Notes: generated by a model from the letters alone, not told the origin. DNA of 64,000 nucleotides from Steroidobacteraceae bacterium (GCA_019634915.1 JAHCAN010000004.1:1-64000); one strand, 5' to 3'. Counted from the stretch's first letter, positions 35,271-44,045 are shown. A program made the numbers and translations.

Positions 35271-35492
35271 ATGAAGCTGAAAATCACCACGGTCGGCAAT
35301 TCGGCCGGCGTGATCCTGCCGAAGGAGCTGCTCGCGCGGCTGCGCGTCGGGAAGGGCGATGCGCTCTACGCGATCGAGGTACCGGACGGCGTCAAGCTCA
35401 CGCCCTTCGATCCGCAATTCGCCGCGCAGATGGAAGTGGCGGAGCAGGTGATGCGCGACCGCCGCGAGCTGCTGCGCAAGCTCTCGGAGTAG
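35271..35492 (+). CDS. AbrB/MazE-type antitoxin
   Basis: A 73-residue swapped-hairpin DNA-binding protein: KITTVGNSAGVILPKELLARL (about 3-23) is the AbrB/MazE signature, followed by an acidic and helical C-terminal tail that would wrap the toxin. GGAGG lies seven bases before the ATG. The Doc-type toxin begins five bases after its stop, so the two form a type II module. Confidence 0.9.
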   Translation: MKLKITTVGNSAGVILPKELLARLRVGKGDALYAIEVPDGVKLTPFDPQFAAQMEVAEQVMRDRRELLRKLSE

Positions 35493-35497
35493 CGGCC

Positions 35498-35950
35498 ATG
35501 ATCACCTGGATCGACAAACGACTGGCGCTCGCGATTCACGAACGCCAGATCGCCGAACACGGCGGGGAGGCTGGTGTACGGGACGAGACGCTACTCGAGT
35601 CTGCACTCGCGCGGCCGCGGCAGTTGTATGCTTATGGCATTCCACCGCCCGATCTCGCCGATCTGGCCGCGAGCCTGGCGTATGGCATCGCGCGCAATCA
35701 CGCGTTCGTCGATGGCAACAAGCGCACGGCAGCGGTCACGTGCGAAGCCTTTCTTCGACTCAACGGTGTGACGCTCGAAGCGACCGACACCGAGCTGTAC
35801 CCCGTATATCTGGCGCTCGCTACAGGGGAGCGGTCGGAGCAGGACTTCGCCGCCTGGCTGCGCGCGCATCTGCATGGGCCACCGCGAAGCGAAGTCCATG
35901 AGCCGCCGGTGCGCTATCCAGTCAGGCGGCGTGCCACGCGCGTACGATAG
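35498..35950 (+). CDS. doc: Death-on-curing (Doc/Fic family) toxin
   Basis: A 150-residue Fic-fold protein. The active-site loop HAFVDGNKRTAAV (about 68-80) fits HxFx(D)GNKR, the Doc version that phosphorylates EF-Tu rather than AMPylating. The helix GVRDETLLESALARPRQ is also typical. The C-terminus has about 25 extra basic, Pro-rich residues compared with phage P1 Doc. It is partnered with an AbrB-type antitoxin, a known alternative to Phd. Confidence 0.9.
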   Translation: MITWIDKRLALAIHERQIAEHGGEAGVRDETLLESALARPRQLYAYGIPPPDLADLAASLAYGIARNHAFVDGNKRTAAVTCEAFLRLNGVTLEATDTELYPVYLALATGERSEQDFAAWLRAHLHGPPRSEVHEPPVRYPVRRRATRVR

Positions 35951-36063
35951 ACGCAGCATGACTGCGACGTGCAAATCCGCCGTTTTGCGACAGTTTATCC
36001 ACTGTATCAGGATCAAGCAGACGCGCAGGCTCCGGGTTTGACAGTGGATCGGAGGGGCGTATC

Positions 36064-36261
36064 GTGCAACTGATGGTCGCGGAAACTGCAAAACAACGTG
36101 CACGCGCGCTCCTCGATGCCATGCCAGATACGGCGAAGTGGCGCGATATCCTTTACGCGCTCGAGCTTGCGGCGGACATCGAGCATGGAATTCGGGACGC
36201 CGAAGCCGGGCGCGTGGTCGACTCTCCGGCGCTGAGCAAGGAATTCGGACTCGAGCGCTGA
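36064..36261 (+). CDS. Antitoxin of a ParE/RelE-type pair
   Basis: A 65-residue protein with a helical pattern (AKQRARALLDAMPDTAKWRDILYALELAADIEHGIRD) and a C-terminal VVDSPALSKEFGLER. Such short helical partners, ending shortly before a RelE/ParE gene, are usual antitoxins. The start is GTG at 36064, with GGAGGGG about eight bases upstream. A toxin gene begins 12 bases after its stop. Confidence 0.75.
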   Translation: MQLMVAETAKQRARALLDAMPDTAKWRDILYALELAADIEHGIRDAEAGRVVDSPALSKEFGLER

Positions 36262-36273
36262 GGCGATGCTGCG

Positions 36274-36516
36274 ATGCGTGTCGTCTGGTCCGATCGCGCG
36301 ACTGCGATGGTTTCCCGTTTGATCGCCGCCGCCGACCGAATCGGCGCCGCGCCATACATTGGGCGCGCCCTGACATCCTGGGCCGACCGGGAGATCCGCG
36401 AGTTACTCGAGCGGCCCTTTCGCATCGTCTATGCGGTCGAGGCGGAGCGAATCGTCATTCTGACCGTCAAGCACTATCGCCAGCGGCTCGTCGATCGGCC
36501 GGGTGACTGGGAGTGA
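36274..36516 (+). CDS. RelE/ParE-family toxin
   Basis: An 80-residue ParE/RelE-fold protein: VVWSDRATAMVSRLIAAADRIG, then the core strand pair RPFRIVYAVEAERIVILTVKHYRQRL near the C-terminus. This fits ParE-like gyrase inhibitors or RelE-like mRNA interferases; which activity it has cannot be told. It is the second toxin-antitoxin module within 1.3 kb. Confidence 0.85.
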   Translation: MRVVWSDRATAMVSRLIAAADRIGAAPYIGRALTSWADREIRELLERPFRIVYAVEAERIVILTVKHYRQRLVDRPGDWE

Positions 36517-36545
36517 CGCCGTGCCCTCAGCGCGGAAAGGTGAGA

Positions 36546-37169
36546 TCACACCTCCAGCTGATACGTGACGTTCGTCCCGTCGACCACGATCACGCCGCGC
36601 CGCCGCAGCTCGTCGACCAGCGACTGCACCTCGCGCTCGCCGCCCTCCTTCGCGAACCGCGCCTTCAACGTGCTGGCCAATGTCCGCAGCTTGCGCGGCC
36701 GCGACGCCTTGAGGTTGCGCAGGTGCGTGATCACGGGCGCGAGCCGGTCGGCCGGCGGCGTCGCGGGCTTCGTGGCGGCCCCCGGTGCCGATGGGGCCGC
36801 TTTCACGGCTGGTACGTCGTCGAGCGACGTCAGGCGCCGGCAATGGAGGCCCTGGGCGTTCAGGTGCTTCAGCAGGATGTCGTAGTCACGGTCCTTCGAC
36901 AGGATGTAGATTTGCGCATCCGGCTGTTTCGCGAACAGGCGCCCGATGTAGCAGGCGATGTGCAGGTCGAGCGCGTTGCGGCCGGTACCGGCGATCTGCA
37001 CGTACTCGGCGCGCTCGCCGAGGATCTGCACGGTCTGCGCGAGATCGAACGGCACTTTCGACTGCTGGCTGCCGACGAAGATCTTGAGACGCACCGGCCG
37101 GCCCTGCAGCTGCCGCAGGTTCTTCGGCTGGACGTTCTCGAAGTCGATCAGGATGTAGGTTTCGGCCAT
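36546..37169 (-). CDS. NYN (PIN-like) domain protein with C-terminal OST-HTH-like region
   Basis: A 207-residue protein. The N-terminal NYN domain has YILIDFENVQPKNL (about 5-18; Asp9 is the first metal ligand), GRNALDLHIACYIG (about 62-75) and LSKDRDYDILLKHL (about 90-103), the acidic residues of a PIN-like RNase. An Ala/Pro linker is followed by a winged-helix-like region (about 145-207). It is probably an RNA-processing or RNA-degrading enzyme. Its ATG overlaps a potential start of the divergent GFA gene. Confidence 0.87.
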   Translation of the reverse strand: MAETYILIDFENVQPKNLRQLQGRPVRLKIFVGSQQSKVPFDLAQTVQILGERAEYVQIAGTGRNALDLHIACYIGRLFAKQPDAQIYILSKDRDYDILLKHLNAQGLHCRRLTSLDDVPAVKAAPSAPGAATKPATPPADRLAPVITHLRNLKASRPRKLRTLASTLKARFAKEGGEREVQSLVDELRRRGVIVVDGTNVTYQLEV

Positions 37170-37188
37170 GACGACGACGTTAGCAGAA

Positions 37189-37584
37189 ATGGCGCAGGCG
37201 GGTGGCTGTCGCTGCGGGCGTGTCCGCTATCGTGTCGCGGGCCCCGCGCGTGAGTGCTTCTTCTGTCATTGCACGAGCTGTCGCCGCTCCGCAGGCGCAT
37301 CCCCGGTTCCATGGGTGACCTTCGGGGCGGCCGGCTTCGGGCTCGTTGACGGCGAGCCGGCCGAATACGCGTCTTCGCGACAGGTGCTGCGCAGCTTCTG
37401 CCGTCATTGCGGCACGGCGCTCACGTACCGCCACTCGGCATTCCCGGACGAGATCGATGTGATGACGCTGTCGCTCGACGAGCCGGCGCCGTTCGCGCCA
37501 CGCCATCACCTGTGGGTCGGCGAGCGGCTGCCATGGATCGTGATCGGTGACGATTTGCCGCGCTACGCGGCTGACAGGGAATAG
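37189..37584 (+). CDS. GFA/CENP-V family zinc protein
   Basis: A 131-residue Mss4-like-fold protein with zinc-binding cysteines in GGCRCGRVRY, CFFCHCTSCRRSAG and FCRHCGTALTYR, the glutathione-dependent formaldehyde-activating (GFA) signature. Most members have no proven activity. The ATG at 37189 is preferred: an ATG at 37168 would overlap the start codon of the divergent NYN gene, although it is in frame and would add only seven residues. Confidence 0.85.
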   Translation: MAQAGGCRCGRVRYRVAGPARECFFCHCTSCRRSAGASPVPWVTFGAAGFGLVDGEPAEYASSRQVLRSFCRHCGTALTYRHSAFPDEIDVMTLSLDEPAPFAPRHHLWVGERLPWIVIGDDLPRYAADRE

Positions 37585-37635
37585 CGGATGCAGGCGATCC
37601 GGCTGGTCGCCGCGACTGCCTGCGCGGTCAGCCGT

Positions 37636-37836
37636 TCAACGCCGCAGCAGCCAGAGAATCAGCGACACGACCGCGCTCACGATCAGCATCGTCATGACCG
37701 GGAAGAAGAACCGGAACCCCGGCCGGTCGATCACGATGTCACCCGGCAGTCGAAAGAGCGGCAACAGCTTCAGCTGTGACCAGAAGAGGCCGGCGAGGAC
37801 GATCAGCGCTCCGATCGCGATGAGTGCGCGGTTCAT
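37636..37836 (-). CDS. DUF2905 family small membrane protein
   Basis: A 66-residue protein with two membrane segments (about 4-20 and 46-64) around the loop LPGDIVIDRPGFRFFFP, which is the DUF2905 signature. Function unknown. Stand-alone, between the GFA gene and coiled-coil paralogue 2, which is divergent from it. Confidence 0.85.
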   Translation of the reverse strand: MNRALIAIGALIVLAGLFWSQLKLLPLFRLPGDIVIDRPGFRFFFPVMTMLIVSAVVSLILWLLRR

Positions 37837-37942
37837 GGGCAGGGAATATACCCAGTAGTTCAGGAATCCGGGCACTTGCCCCTGAAACGGCGCTGCACGG
37901 ATGTTCGCTGTGGGTTCCATGCTCGAGGAAATGGCTGCTCGT

Positions 37943-38212
37943 ATGGATTCCCTGTACTCGCTGTATGATGCGCTGGTGAGCATCAACGTCCCGTCCGACA
38001 AGGCGAGGGCGGTGGTGGATGCCATGGAGCGCGACATGACGACGTCGATCGCTACGAAAGCCGACATGCAGATGCTGCAGCGCGAAATCGAAATCCTTCG
38101 ACGTGACGTGGCGAAGGACATGGAGCTCTTGCGCAGCTCGATCACGATCCGCCTCGGATCGATGTTGATGGTCGCCGTCAGCATCCTCTTCGCCGCCCTC
38201 AAGCTGACCTGA
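37943..38212 (+). CDS. Coiled-coil membrane-anchored protein, paralogue 2 (DUF1640/CCDC90-like)
   Basis: An 89-residue protein, the shortest of three paralogues. It has the same head (MDSLYSLYDALVSINVPSDK), AVVDAMERDM, ATKADMQMLQREI, a short coiled coil, MELLRSSITIRLGS and a terminal membrane helix ending FAALKLT. The ATG at 37943 aligns with the GTG starts of the other two; an in-frame ATG at 37901 would add 14 residues. Function unknown. It converges with the aspartic-protease gene. Confidence 0.75.
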   Translation: MDSLYSLYDALVSINVPSDKARAVVDAMERDMTTSIATKADMQMLQREIEILRRDVAKDMELLRSSITIRLGSMLMVAVSILFAALKLT

Positions 38213-38260
38213 GTCGTCGTTCCTTGCCCGTTGCGCGGGGCTCCTGACTCCGCAGCTCCG

Positions 38261-39220
38261 TCAGCGCACGAGCTTGATCTGCATCTCGTGTCGCCGGTAA
38301 TCGAGGATCAGCGTGTCGAGCACGCCGAGCACATCCATGCCGAGCATGATCGCGGGCTCGTCGGTGAGCCGCCAGTACTTGAAGATGTAGAGATCGATGA
38401 ACGTGATGTGGGCGTTGGCCACCTTGACGTTGCCGAGATAGATCGGCGGTACGCGGCTCGTCGGCCCTTCCTGGATGTCACCGGTGACGCCGATGAGCTT
38501 GTCGGCTTTCTCCTCGAGGCGGCGCCGTTCGAGCAGCAGCTCGCGCAACGCGAGATTACCGGTGGTCTGCTGCGCGCCAGTGTCGATGATCGCGCGCACC
38601 GGCGTGTTGCCGACGATCGCCTGGACGGTCGGCACATGGCCGCGGATCAGGCGGATCGGCAGCGTCGTGAAGCCGGGCGGTGCGCGCAGGTTCTTCGAGC
38701 GCGCGATCTCGATGCGATCCTTGCGGAATTCGATCAGGATGCGCCGGTTGCTGAGGCCGCGCGCGGCGAGTACGCCTTCGGCGCCGCCGAAGGCATCCTG
38801 GACGACCAGCACCCTGGCGGGCTCTATCGACAGGTCACCGATCCCGAGGCTTCCGACCTCGACGAACGGCACCCGTGCCTCGCCGGTCATGCCCCGGAGC
38901 AGCACCGTGTTCGCGCCTTCCAGCGGCAGGCCGAGGCGCGCGGCGGCCTCGGCGGTGACGGCCGAGTTGGTCGCGCCGGTATCGAGCACGAGCCGCAGCG
39001 GGCCCTCGCCGTTGACATAGACCGGAGCCCACACGCGGCCGATCCGGTCGCGCAGCGTCGGCGCGACGTAGCGCGGCTCGGGCGCGGCGACGATGACTTC
39101 TTCGGTGGGCGGGGCCTCGGCGGAGGGTGCCGGCTCGACCGCCGAGCCCGGCAATTCGGGCAGCGTCTGGGCGACTGCCGGCTGCAGCAGGAGTGCCGCC
39201 AGCGCGAGCGCGCGTGCCAT
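38261..39220 (-). CDS. Retropepsin-like aspartic protease family protein
   Basis: A 319-residue exported protein with a signal peptide (about 1-18, LLLQPAVAQ). It holds two pepsin/retropepsin-type motifs, LRLVLDTGATNSAVT (about 74-88) and VRAIIDTGAQQTTGN (about 208-222), each followed by a hydrophobic flap and a late hydrophobic-Gly strand (IMLGMDVLGVLDTLILDY). A single chain with two DTG lobes could form one pepsin-like active site. The ATG at 39220 gives a clean signal peptide. Confidence 0.85.
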   Translation of the reverse strand: MARALALAALLLQPAVAQTLPELPGSAVEPAPSAEAPPTEEVIVAAPEPRYVAPTLRDRIGRVWAPVYVNGEGPLRLVLDTGATNSAVTAEAAARLGLPLEGANTVLLRGMTGEARVPFVEVGSLGIGDLSIEPARVLVVQDAFGGAEGVLAARGLSNRRILIEFRKDRIEIARSKNLRAPPGFTTLPIRLIRGHVPTVQAIVGNTPVRAIIDTGAQQTTGNLALRELLLERRRLEEKADKLIGVTGDIQEGPTSRVPPIYLGNVKVANAHITFIDLYIFKYWRLTDEPAIMLGMDVLGVLDTLILDYRRHEMQIKLVR

Positions 39221-39312
39221 GTCGGCAGCATGGCCGGTCGTGCCGTTTTCGCGGCACGCCTGATGGAGCATCGGGGTCGGACTGCCGCTCGATGGCTTCA
39301 CGGCCTGATCCC

Positions 39313-40134
39313 TCAGTGGCGCCAGATTACCTCGACCGCATCGCCGGTGCGCAGCGTGCCGGGCTGCAGTACGGTCGCGTTCTGGCCGAACAGTACGCCT
39401 TTCAGGCTCCGGTCCCAGCGCAGCCGCTTGAGCGTCGGCAGTGGCTCGACGCCGCGCACGCCGGTCTCCTGGTCCGTCGTCGTCACGATGCAGCGCGTGC
39501 TCGGCTTCGCGAAGCGCAGCAATGTCCCGCCGATGCGCAGCCTGTCGATGCGATCCTCGTCCCATGGTTCGAGGCCGCCGAGCACGATGTTCGGCCGGAA
39601 ACGGTTCATCGGCAGCGATGCCTCACCGCGCTCGCCGATCGCGGCGTTCAGTGCCGCGAGCGATGCCGTCTGCGTGACCAGCACCGGGAAGGCATCGGCG
39701 AATTTCACCGGTGCATGGTCGTCGCGCGCATGGTCGGGGCTCGCATGCCGCACGGCATCCGTGGCAAAGCGCACCAGCCGCAGCGGGCGACCGACGATCG
39801 CCGCGATCCACGAGGCCGCTTCGTCGCCGGCGTCTTCGGACTCGCAGAAATCCTTCCATACCTGCACCGTGCGTCGCTCGCCGTGCCGATCGAGCGGGAT
39901 GTGCAACGGCGCGCGCCCCGGCGCGGACAGCCTCAGCTGCGCGGCGTCGAGCGTCGGCACGATGGTCGCGAGCACCGCGTCGCTGCGCTGCGTGACGAAC
40001 CTGCCGCCGGGCTCGGTGATCATCCACTCGCGGTCGTGGCGCACGCCCGACGGCAGCAGTTCGACGGCGTCGCACTCGATGCGACGGCAGCCCTTGACCG
40101 GGTAGAAGGCGAGCGACTCGATGCGGACGGCCAA
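39313..40134 (-). CDS. MOSC-domain protein (YcbX-like)
   Basis: A 273-residue molybdenum-cofactor-binding protein. An N-terminal MOSC beta-barrel (RIESLAFYPVKGCRRIE; HDREWMI) is followed by the MOSC domain with MNRFRPNIVLGGLEPWDED and the conserved Cys in FAKPSTRCIVTTTDQETG (about 211-228), the proposed Mo ligand. YcbX reduces N-hydroxylated base analogues, but there is no C-terminal ferredoxin domain here, so it needs a separate electron donor. Confidence 0.9.
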   Translation of the reverse strand: MAVRIESLAFYPVKGCRRIECDAVELLPSGVRHDREWMITEPGGRFVTQRSDAVLATIVPTLDAAQLRLSAPGRAPLHIPLDRHGERRTVQVWKDFCESEDAGDEAASWIAAIVGRPLRLVRFATDAVRHASPDHARDDHAPVKFADAFPVLVTQTASLAALNAAIGERGEASLPMNRFRPNIVLGGLEPWDEDRIDRLRIGGTLLRFAKPSTRCIVTTTDQETGVRGVEPLPTLKRLRWDRSLKGVLFGQNATVLQPGTLRTGDAVEVIWRH

Positions 40135-40213
40135 AGCTGCCGGACTCCGATCCCCGTAACCGGCACATCGTAACCCGGATCATGGAATTCAGCCGCGCTG
40201 AAGACGTGAGGCG

Positions 40214-40897
40214 TCAGCCGGCCTGGTCGCGGCGCTTCAGTTCGTCGAGGCCGGCGCGTAGCGCGGCGACTTCGGCTTCGAGCCGCTCGAGCCGATCGTC
40301 GATCGACGCGGCGTGCGTCGCCGGAGCAACGGACGGGGCGGCGACCGGCCGAGCCGGCGTGGCATCGCCGTCGACCGCGCCTTCGACGGGCCCGGTGAAC
40401 AGCTGCGCGTAACAGGCATCGCGCCGACCCGGCTGGCGCGGCAGGCGCACGACGATCGCGCCGCCCTCGCGTGTCGCAAGCACCTGCAGTGCCGTTTCGA
40501 CGTCGTCGGGTGCCGTGAGCGCGGCCATGCGCGGCACGCGCCCGCGCAGTTCCCCAGGCGTCTGCGGGCCGCGCAGCAGCAGCTCGCAGACGATCGCGAG
40601 CTCGACCGGCGTGAACCTGAGCGAGCCGTACTCGGTGTTGCAGAAGCACTGCTGGTACTTCGGCACGCGGCTGCCGAAGCCCGAGCGCTCGATCACGAGA
40701 TGCCTGCGCGATAGCGCATCGAGCGTGCGCTGCACTTCGTCCTCGTCGAGCACGAGCACCGGATCGCGGTTGCTCTTCTGGTTGCAGGCGCTGACCAGCG
40801 AATTGAGCGACAGCGGGTAGAGGTCGGGCGTGGTCACCTGCTTCTCGATCAGGCTGCCGATCACGCGCGCTTCGACGGGGCTCAGTTCGATTTTCAT
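40214..40897 (-). CDS. YceH family protein (DUF480)
   Basis: A 227-residue protein with two winged-helix repeats: LSPVEARVIGSLIEKQVTTPDLYPLSLNSLVSACNQKSNRDPV is the DUF480 signature, and the second repeat contains TPVELAIVCELLLRGPQTPGELRGR. The tail (about 195-227) is a short coiled coil, SIDDRLERLEAEVAALRAGL. Function unknown, possibly DNA binding. The ATG overlaps the stop of the upstream GIDE-like gene. Confidence 0.9.
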   Translation of the reverse strand: MKIELSPVEARVIGSLIEKQVTTPDLYPLSLNSLVSACNQKSNRDPVLVLDEDEVQRTLDALSRRHLVIERSGFGSRVPKYQQCFCNTEYGSLRFTPVELAIVCELLLRGPQTPGELRGRVPRMAALTAPDDVETALQVLATREGGAIVVRLPRQPGRRDACYAQLFTGPVEGAVDGDATPARPVAAPSVAPATHAASIDDRLERLEAEVAALRAGLDELKRRDQAG

Positions 40898-41769
40898 GCT
40901 GTGCACCTGGTGAGGGCGAACAGTATATAGACCGCGCCACCGGCGAACATCGCGAGGCCGAGCCAGGAGCGGCGCCGCACGCGCCGGGCGACCTGTTCTT
41001 CGCTGCGGCTCGAGACCAGCAGCGGCCTGCCGTCGTCCGGTTGCCGCAGCGTGTGCGTGATGTGCGCGTCCGGTGCGGCGGCGGCTTCGGCGCGCGACTG
41101 CGCCGCCGCGGTCTCGGCCTGCTCGCGCACGGCGGCGCGCGCGGCCAGCCGGGCGCACTCCCACTCCGCTGCATCGATGTGCCCGTCGCGGTTCGCATCG
41201 AAGCGCTCGTGCAGCTTCGCCTGGTCGCGCTTCCAGACGCGCAGCAGTTCGATCACGGCGTGCTCGGCCGCGACGCTGCCGTGCGCCAGCCCGGCGAGCG
41301 GCGGGCTGCGCCGTTCGAGGAAACCGAGCGCATAGAGCGGATCGCCGTCGCGGATCCGCCAGATCCTGTGCCGGCGCGAGCTGCCGTCCCTGATGATCGC
41401 ATCGGGATCCTGCTCCTCGTCGATCTGCGCCTCGCCCGGAATGATCAGGCAGCTGCCGCTGTCGTCCTCGAGCGCGAGCGCCTGCGTGCTCGACTCGCGG
41501 CGTTCGACCTGCCACTCGTTGTTGCGGCGCCGCTCGGTGACGACCTTGAACCACAGGCATGCCTCGCGCTGGATCGGGTCGCGCACCGGCGGCTCGCCGG
41601 CGCCGCGTGCGGTGCCGGACAGTTCGACATAGCCCTTGGCGGCCGTCGCGACCCGCGACGTCGCCGTGCCTTCGATCAGTGCGAGCGCGCGCATGTTCCG
41701 CCGCCACATCAGGTAGCCGCTGGCGCCGATCGCGAGCGCGCCGACGAAGACCTGCAGATCGTCAACCAT
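40894..41769 (-). CDS. GIDE-like membrane protein with an EF-hand loop
   Basis: A 291-residue protein. It has an N-terminal membrane segment (about 5-22) and a C-terminal one (about 270-288). The middle resembles the GIDE/MULAN BAM domain (GYVELSGTA, ACLWFKVVTERR, DDSGSCLIIPGEAQI). Unusually, it also has a perfect EF-hand calcium loop DANRDGHIDAAE (191-202, ligands at 1, 3, 5 and 12, Gly at 6, Ile at 8). No RING finger is seen. The stop of this gene overlaps the YceH start, and its start overlaps the LemA gene upstream. LemA and GIDE-like genes are frequent neighbours. Confidence 0.8.
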   Translation of the reverse strand: MVDDLQVFVGALAIGASGYLMWRRNMRALALIEGTATSRVATAAKGYVELSGTARGAGEPPVRDPIQREACLWFKVVTERRRNNEWQVERRESSTQALALEDDSGSCLIIPGEAQIDEEQDPDAIIRDGSSRRHRIWRIRDGDPLYALGFLERRSPPLAGLAHGSVAAEHAVIELLRVWKRDQAKLHERFDANRDGHIDAAEWECARLAARAAVREQAETAAAQSRAEAAAAPDAHITHTLRQPDDGRPLLVSSRSEEQVARRVRRRSWLGLAMFAGGAVYILFALTRCTA

Positions 41770-42292
41770 GCCGGAACTTCAGCGGCTCGGCGGCGCGGAA
41801 CGCGAACCAGCCGGCGAGCAGTCGCTGCGGAAACTGCCCGATCGTCACGTTGTTGATCCGCACGGTCTCGTTGTAGAACTCGCGCCGGTCGGCGATCGCC
41901 GTTTCGAGCGCCGCGATGCGTGCCTGCAGCGCAAGGAACTGCGTGTTGGCCTTCAGATCCGGGTAGCCCTCGGCGACGGCGATCACCCGCGCCGTCTCGG
42001 CGCGCAGTGCATCCTCGGCCGCGCCGACCGCGGTGGCGCTGGCGCGGTCGCGGGCGCCGACCGCGGCGGTACGCGCCGCGGTCAGGCGCGCGAGCAGCGT
42101 GGACTCGAAGCGCGAATACTGCCGGCACAGCTCGACGAGCTTCGGGATCTCGTCGTGGCGCTGCTTCAGCAGCACGTCGATGTTCGCCCAGGCCCGCGCG
42201 ACGTTGTGCTTGACCAGCACCAGCTGGTTGTACAGCGCGACGATGTACACGCCTGCCACGAACAGCAGCAGCAGCGCGATGTAGCCGGCCAT
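41762..42292 (-). CDS. LemA family protein, copy 1
   Basis: A 176-residue LemA-fold protein: one N-terminal membrane segment (about 3-20), then a long helical bundle with NQLVLVKHNVARAWANIDVLLKQRHDEIPKLVELC and AYPDLK-type segment EGYPDLKANTQFLALQARI, ending NETVRINNVTIGQFP. It is a paralogue of the gene directly upstream (42298) and lies between it and the GIDE-like gene. Its role at the envelope is unknown. Confidence 0.9.
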   Translation of the reverse strand: MAGYIALLLLFVAGVYIVALYNQLVLVKHNVARAWANIDVLLKQRHDEIPKLVELCRQYSRFESTLLARLTAARTAAVGARDRASATAVGAAEDALRAETARVIAVAEGYPDLKANTQFLALQARIAALETAIADRREFYNETVRINNVTIGQFPQRLLAGWFAFRAAEPLKFRHG

Positions 42293-42297
42293 CGGGC

Positions 42298-42870
42298 TCA
42301 GTCGTTGAACAGCGCCTTGACGCTGACGTCGGTCTTCTCGGCGTCAGCGAACTCGAGCAGCTTCGCCGGCCTGAAGCCGAACAGACCCGCGATGATCGAG
42401 GCGGGGAACTGCTCGATCGTCGCGTTGTTGACGTTCACGGCCTCGTTGTACAGCTCGCGCCGGTCGGAGATGCCGGTCTCGAGCGCGCTGATGCGCGTCT
42501 GCAGTTGCTGGAACGAGGCGTTGGCCTTCAGGTCGGGATAGGCTTCGGCGACCGCGAACAGCCTGCCGAGCCCGCTGCGCAGGCTGCCCTCGGCGGCGCT
42601 GACGCCCGCGACGTCGCCGGACTCGCGCGCCGCGTACACGGCATTGCGCGCCTGCATCACCTTCTCGAGCGTCTGCTGCTCGTACTGCATGTATTGCCGG
42701 CAGGTATCGACGAGCTTCGGCAGCTCGTCGTGCCGCTGCTTCAGCAGCACGTCGATGTTGGACCATGCGGTCGCGACGCGGTGCTTCAGCGCGACCAGGC
42801 GGTTGTAGAGCCCGATGCCGCCGAAGGCGACGGCCGCGACGATGACGATGAAGACCAGTGTGCCGAGCAT
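42298..42870 (-). CDS. LemA family protein, copy 2
   Basis: A 190-residue LemA protein with the same architecture as its neighbour: N-terminal membrane anchor (about 3-21), VALKHRVATAWSNIDVLLKQRHDELPKLVDTC, AEAYPDLKANASFQQLQTRIS and NEAVNVNNATIEQFPASIIAGLFGF. The C-terminus continues with an acidic tail absent from copy 1. The two genes are five bases apart and probably arose by tandem duplication. Confidence 0.9.
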   Translation of the reverse strand: MLGTLVFIVIVAAVAFGGIGLYNRLVALKHRVATAWSNIDVLLKQRHDELPKLVDTCRQYMQYEQQTLEKVMQARNAVYAARESGDVAGVSAAEGSLRSGLGRLFAVAEAYPDLKANASFQQLQTRISALETGISDRRELYNEAVNVNNATIEQFPASIIAGLFGFRPAKLLEFADAEKTDVSVKALFND

Positions 42871-42888
42871 GGACCTGACCCCTTCCGT

Positions 42889-43887
42889 TTATGCCTGCAC
42901 GAGCAGTTCGTACGAGCGCAGCCGCGCCGCGTGATCGTAGACGTTGGTGACGATCATCAGCTCGTCGGCGCCGCAGTCTGCCGCCATCGCGGCGAGCCGC
43001 GCGCGGACTTCCTGCACATTTCCGACGACCGTGAGCGCCTCGTAGCCCCGGACGGCCTCGCGCTCGGCGGGCGTGTACGGGTAGGCGAGCGCTTCCTGGG
43101 GGCTCGGCAGCGGTTCGAACTGCCCACGCCGGATGCGCAGCCATGCGAGCTGCATCGTCGCGGCCAGCTCGCGCGCCCGCGCCGTCGTTTCGGCGCATAC
43201 GACCGCGGCGCCGAGGATTGTGTGCGGCTTCGCGAACTGCGCCGAAGGCGTGAAGTGCTCGCGATAGGCGCGGAACGCAGGCGCAGCCGGCGACGGACTG
43301 AAATGGCTCGCGTAGCTGTAACCCATGCCCGCCTTGCCGGCATAGGCGGCGCTCGCGCCGCTCGAACCGAGGATCCAGATCGGCGGCAGCGGCACGTCGT
43401 CGGGCATCGCGCGCACATTGCGAAACGGATGATCGTCCGCGAAGCGTTCCGGCGCGGCGAACGCGAGCAGCTCCGCGACGAGGTGCGGGAAGTCCTCACC
43501 GTCGAACGCGCGCAGCGCGCGCGAGGCATTCGGGTCGGCGCCCGGAGCGCGGCCGAGTCCGAGATCGATCCGCCCGGGATGGAGCGCGGCGAGCGTGCGG
43601 AACGCCTCCGCGACGCGCAGCGGTGCGTGGTTCGGCAGCATGATGCCGCCCGAACCGACCCGGATGCGCTGCGTCGCCGCCGCGGCATGCGCGATCAGGA
43701 TCTCGGGTGCGGAACTCGCGACGCTCGGCATGCCGTGGTGCTCGGCGAACCAGTAGCGCACATAGCCGAGCCGCTCGGCGAGGCGCGCGAGATCGACGCT
43801 GCGGCGCACGGCGACCGACGGCGGCGTGCCGCCCGGTACCGGCGCGAGATCGAGGACCGAGAGCGGCGGCAGCATGCGGTCAGTCAC
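42889..43887 (-). CDS. Luciferase-like flavin-dependent oxidoreductase (LLM class)
   Basis: A 332-residue TIM-barrel flavin monooxygenase-type protein close to E. coli Yhb[20 protein letters not shown] (about 8-26), [50 protein letters not shown] and [16 protein letters not shown]. It binds FMN; the substrate is unknown. It is the first gene of the leftward group with the LemA pair, 18 bases upstream of copy 2. Confidence 0.92.
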   Translation of the reverse strand: MTDRMLPPLSVLDLAPVPGGTPPSVAVRRSVDLARLAERLGYVRYWFAEHHGMPSVASSAPEILIAHAAAATQRIRVGSGGIMLPNHAPLRVAEAFRTLAALHPGRIDLGLGRAPGADPNASRALRAFDGEDFPHLVAELLAFAAPERFADDHPFRNVRAMPDDVPLPPIWILGSSGASAAYAGKAGMGYSYASHFSPSPAAPAFRAYREHFTPSAQFAKPHTILGAAVVCAETTARARELAATMQLAWLRIRRGQFEPLPSPQEALAYPYTPAEREAVRGYEALTVVGNVQEVRARLAAMAADCGADELMIVTNVYDHAARLRSYELLVQA

Positions 43888-44045
43888 CGCGCGCCCGGCG
43901 GGCGGCTGCGGAGGGTGGAATGGGGTCGCGTCTCGTCACGGCGCTGCGCTCCGGGCCGCCCGAATGGGCCGGGCCGCCCCATTTTGCCGTGTTTACGCCG
44001 CAAATGGGGCTGCCGGCGCAATGCGGGCGCAGGGATACTGGCCCC

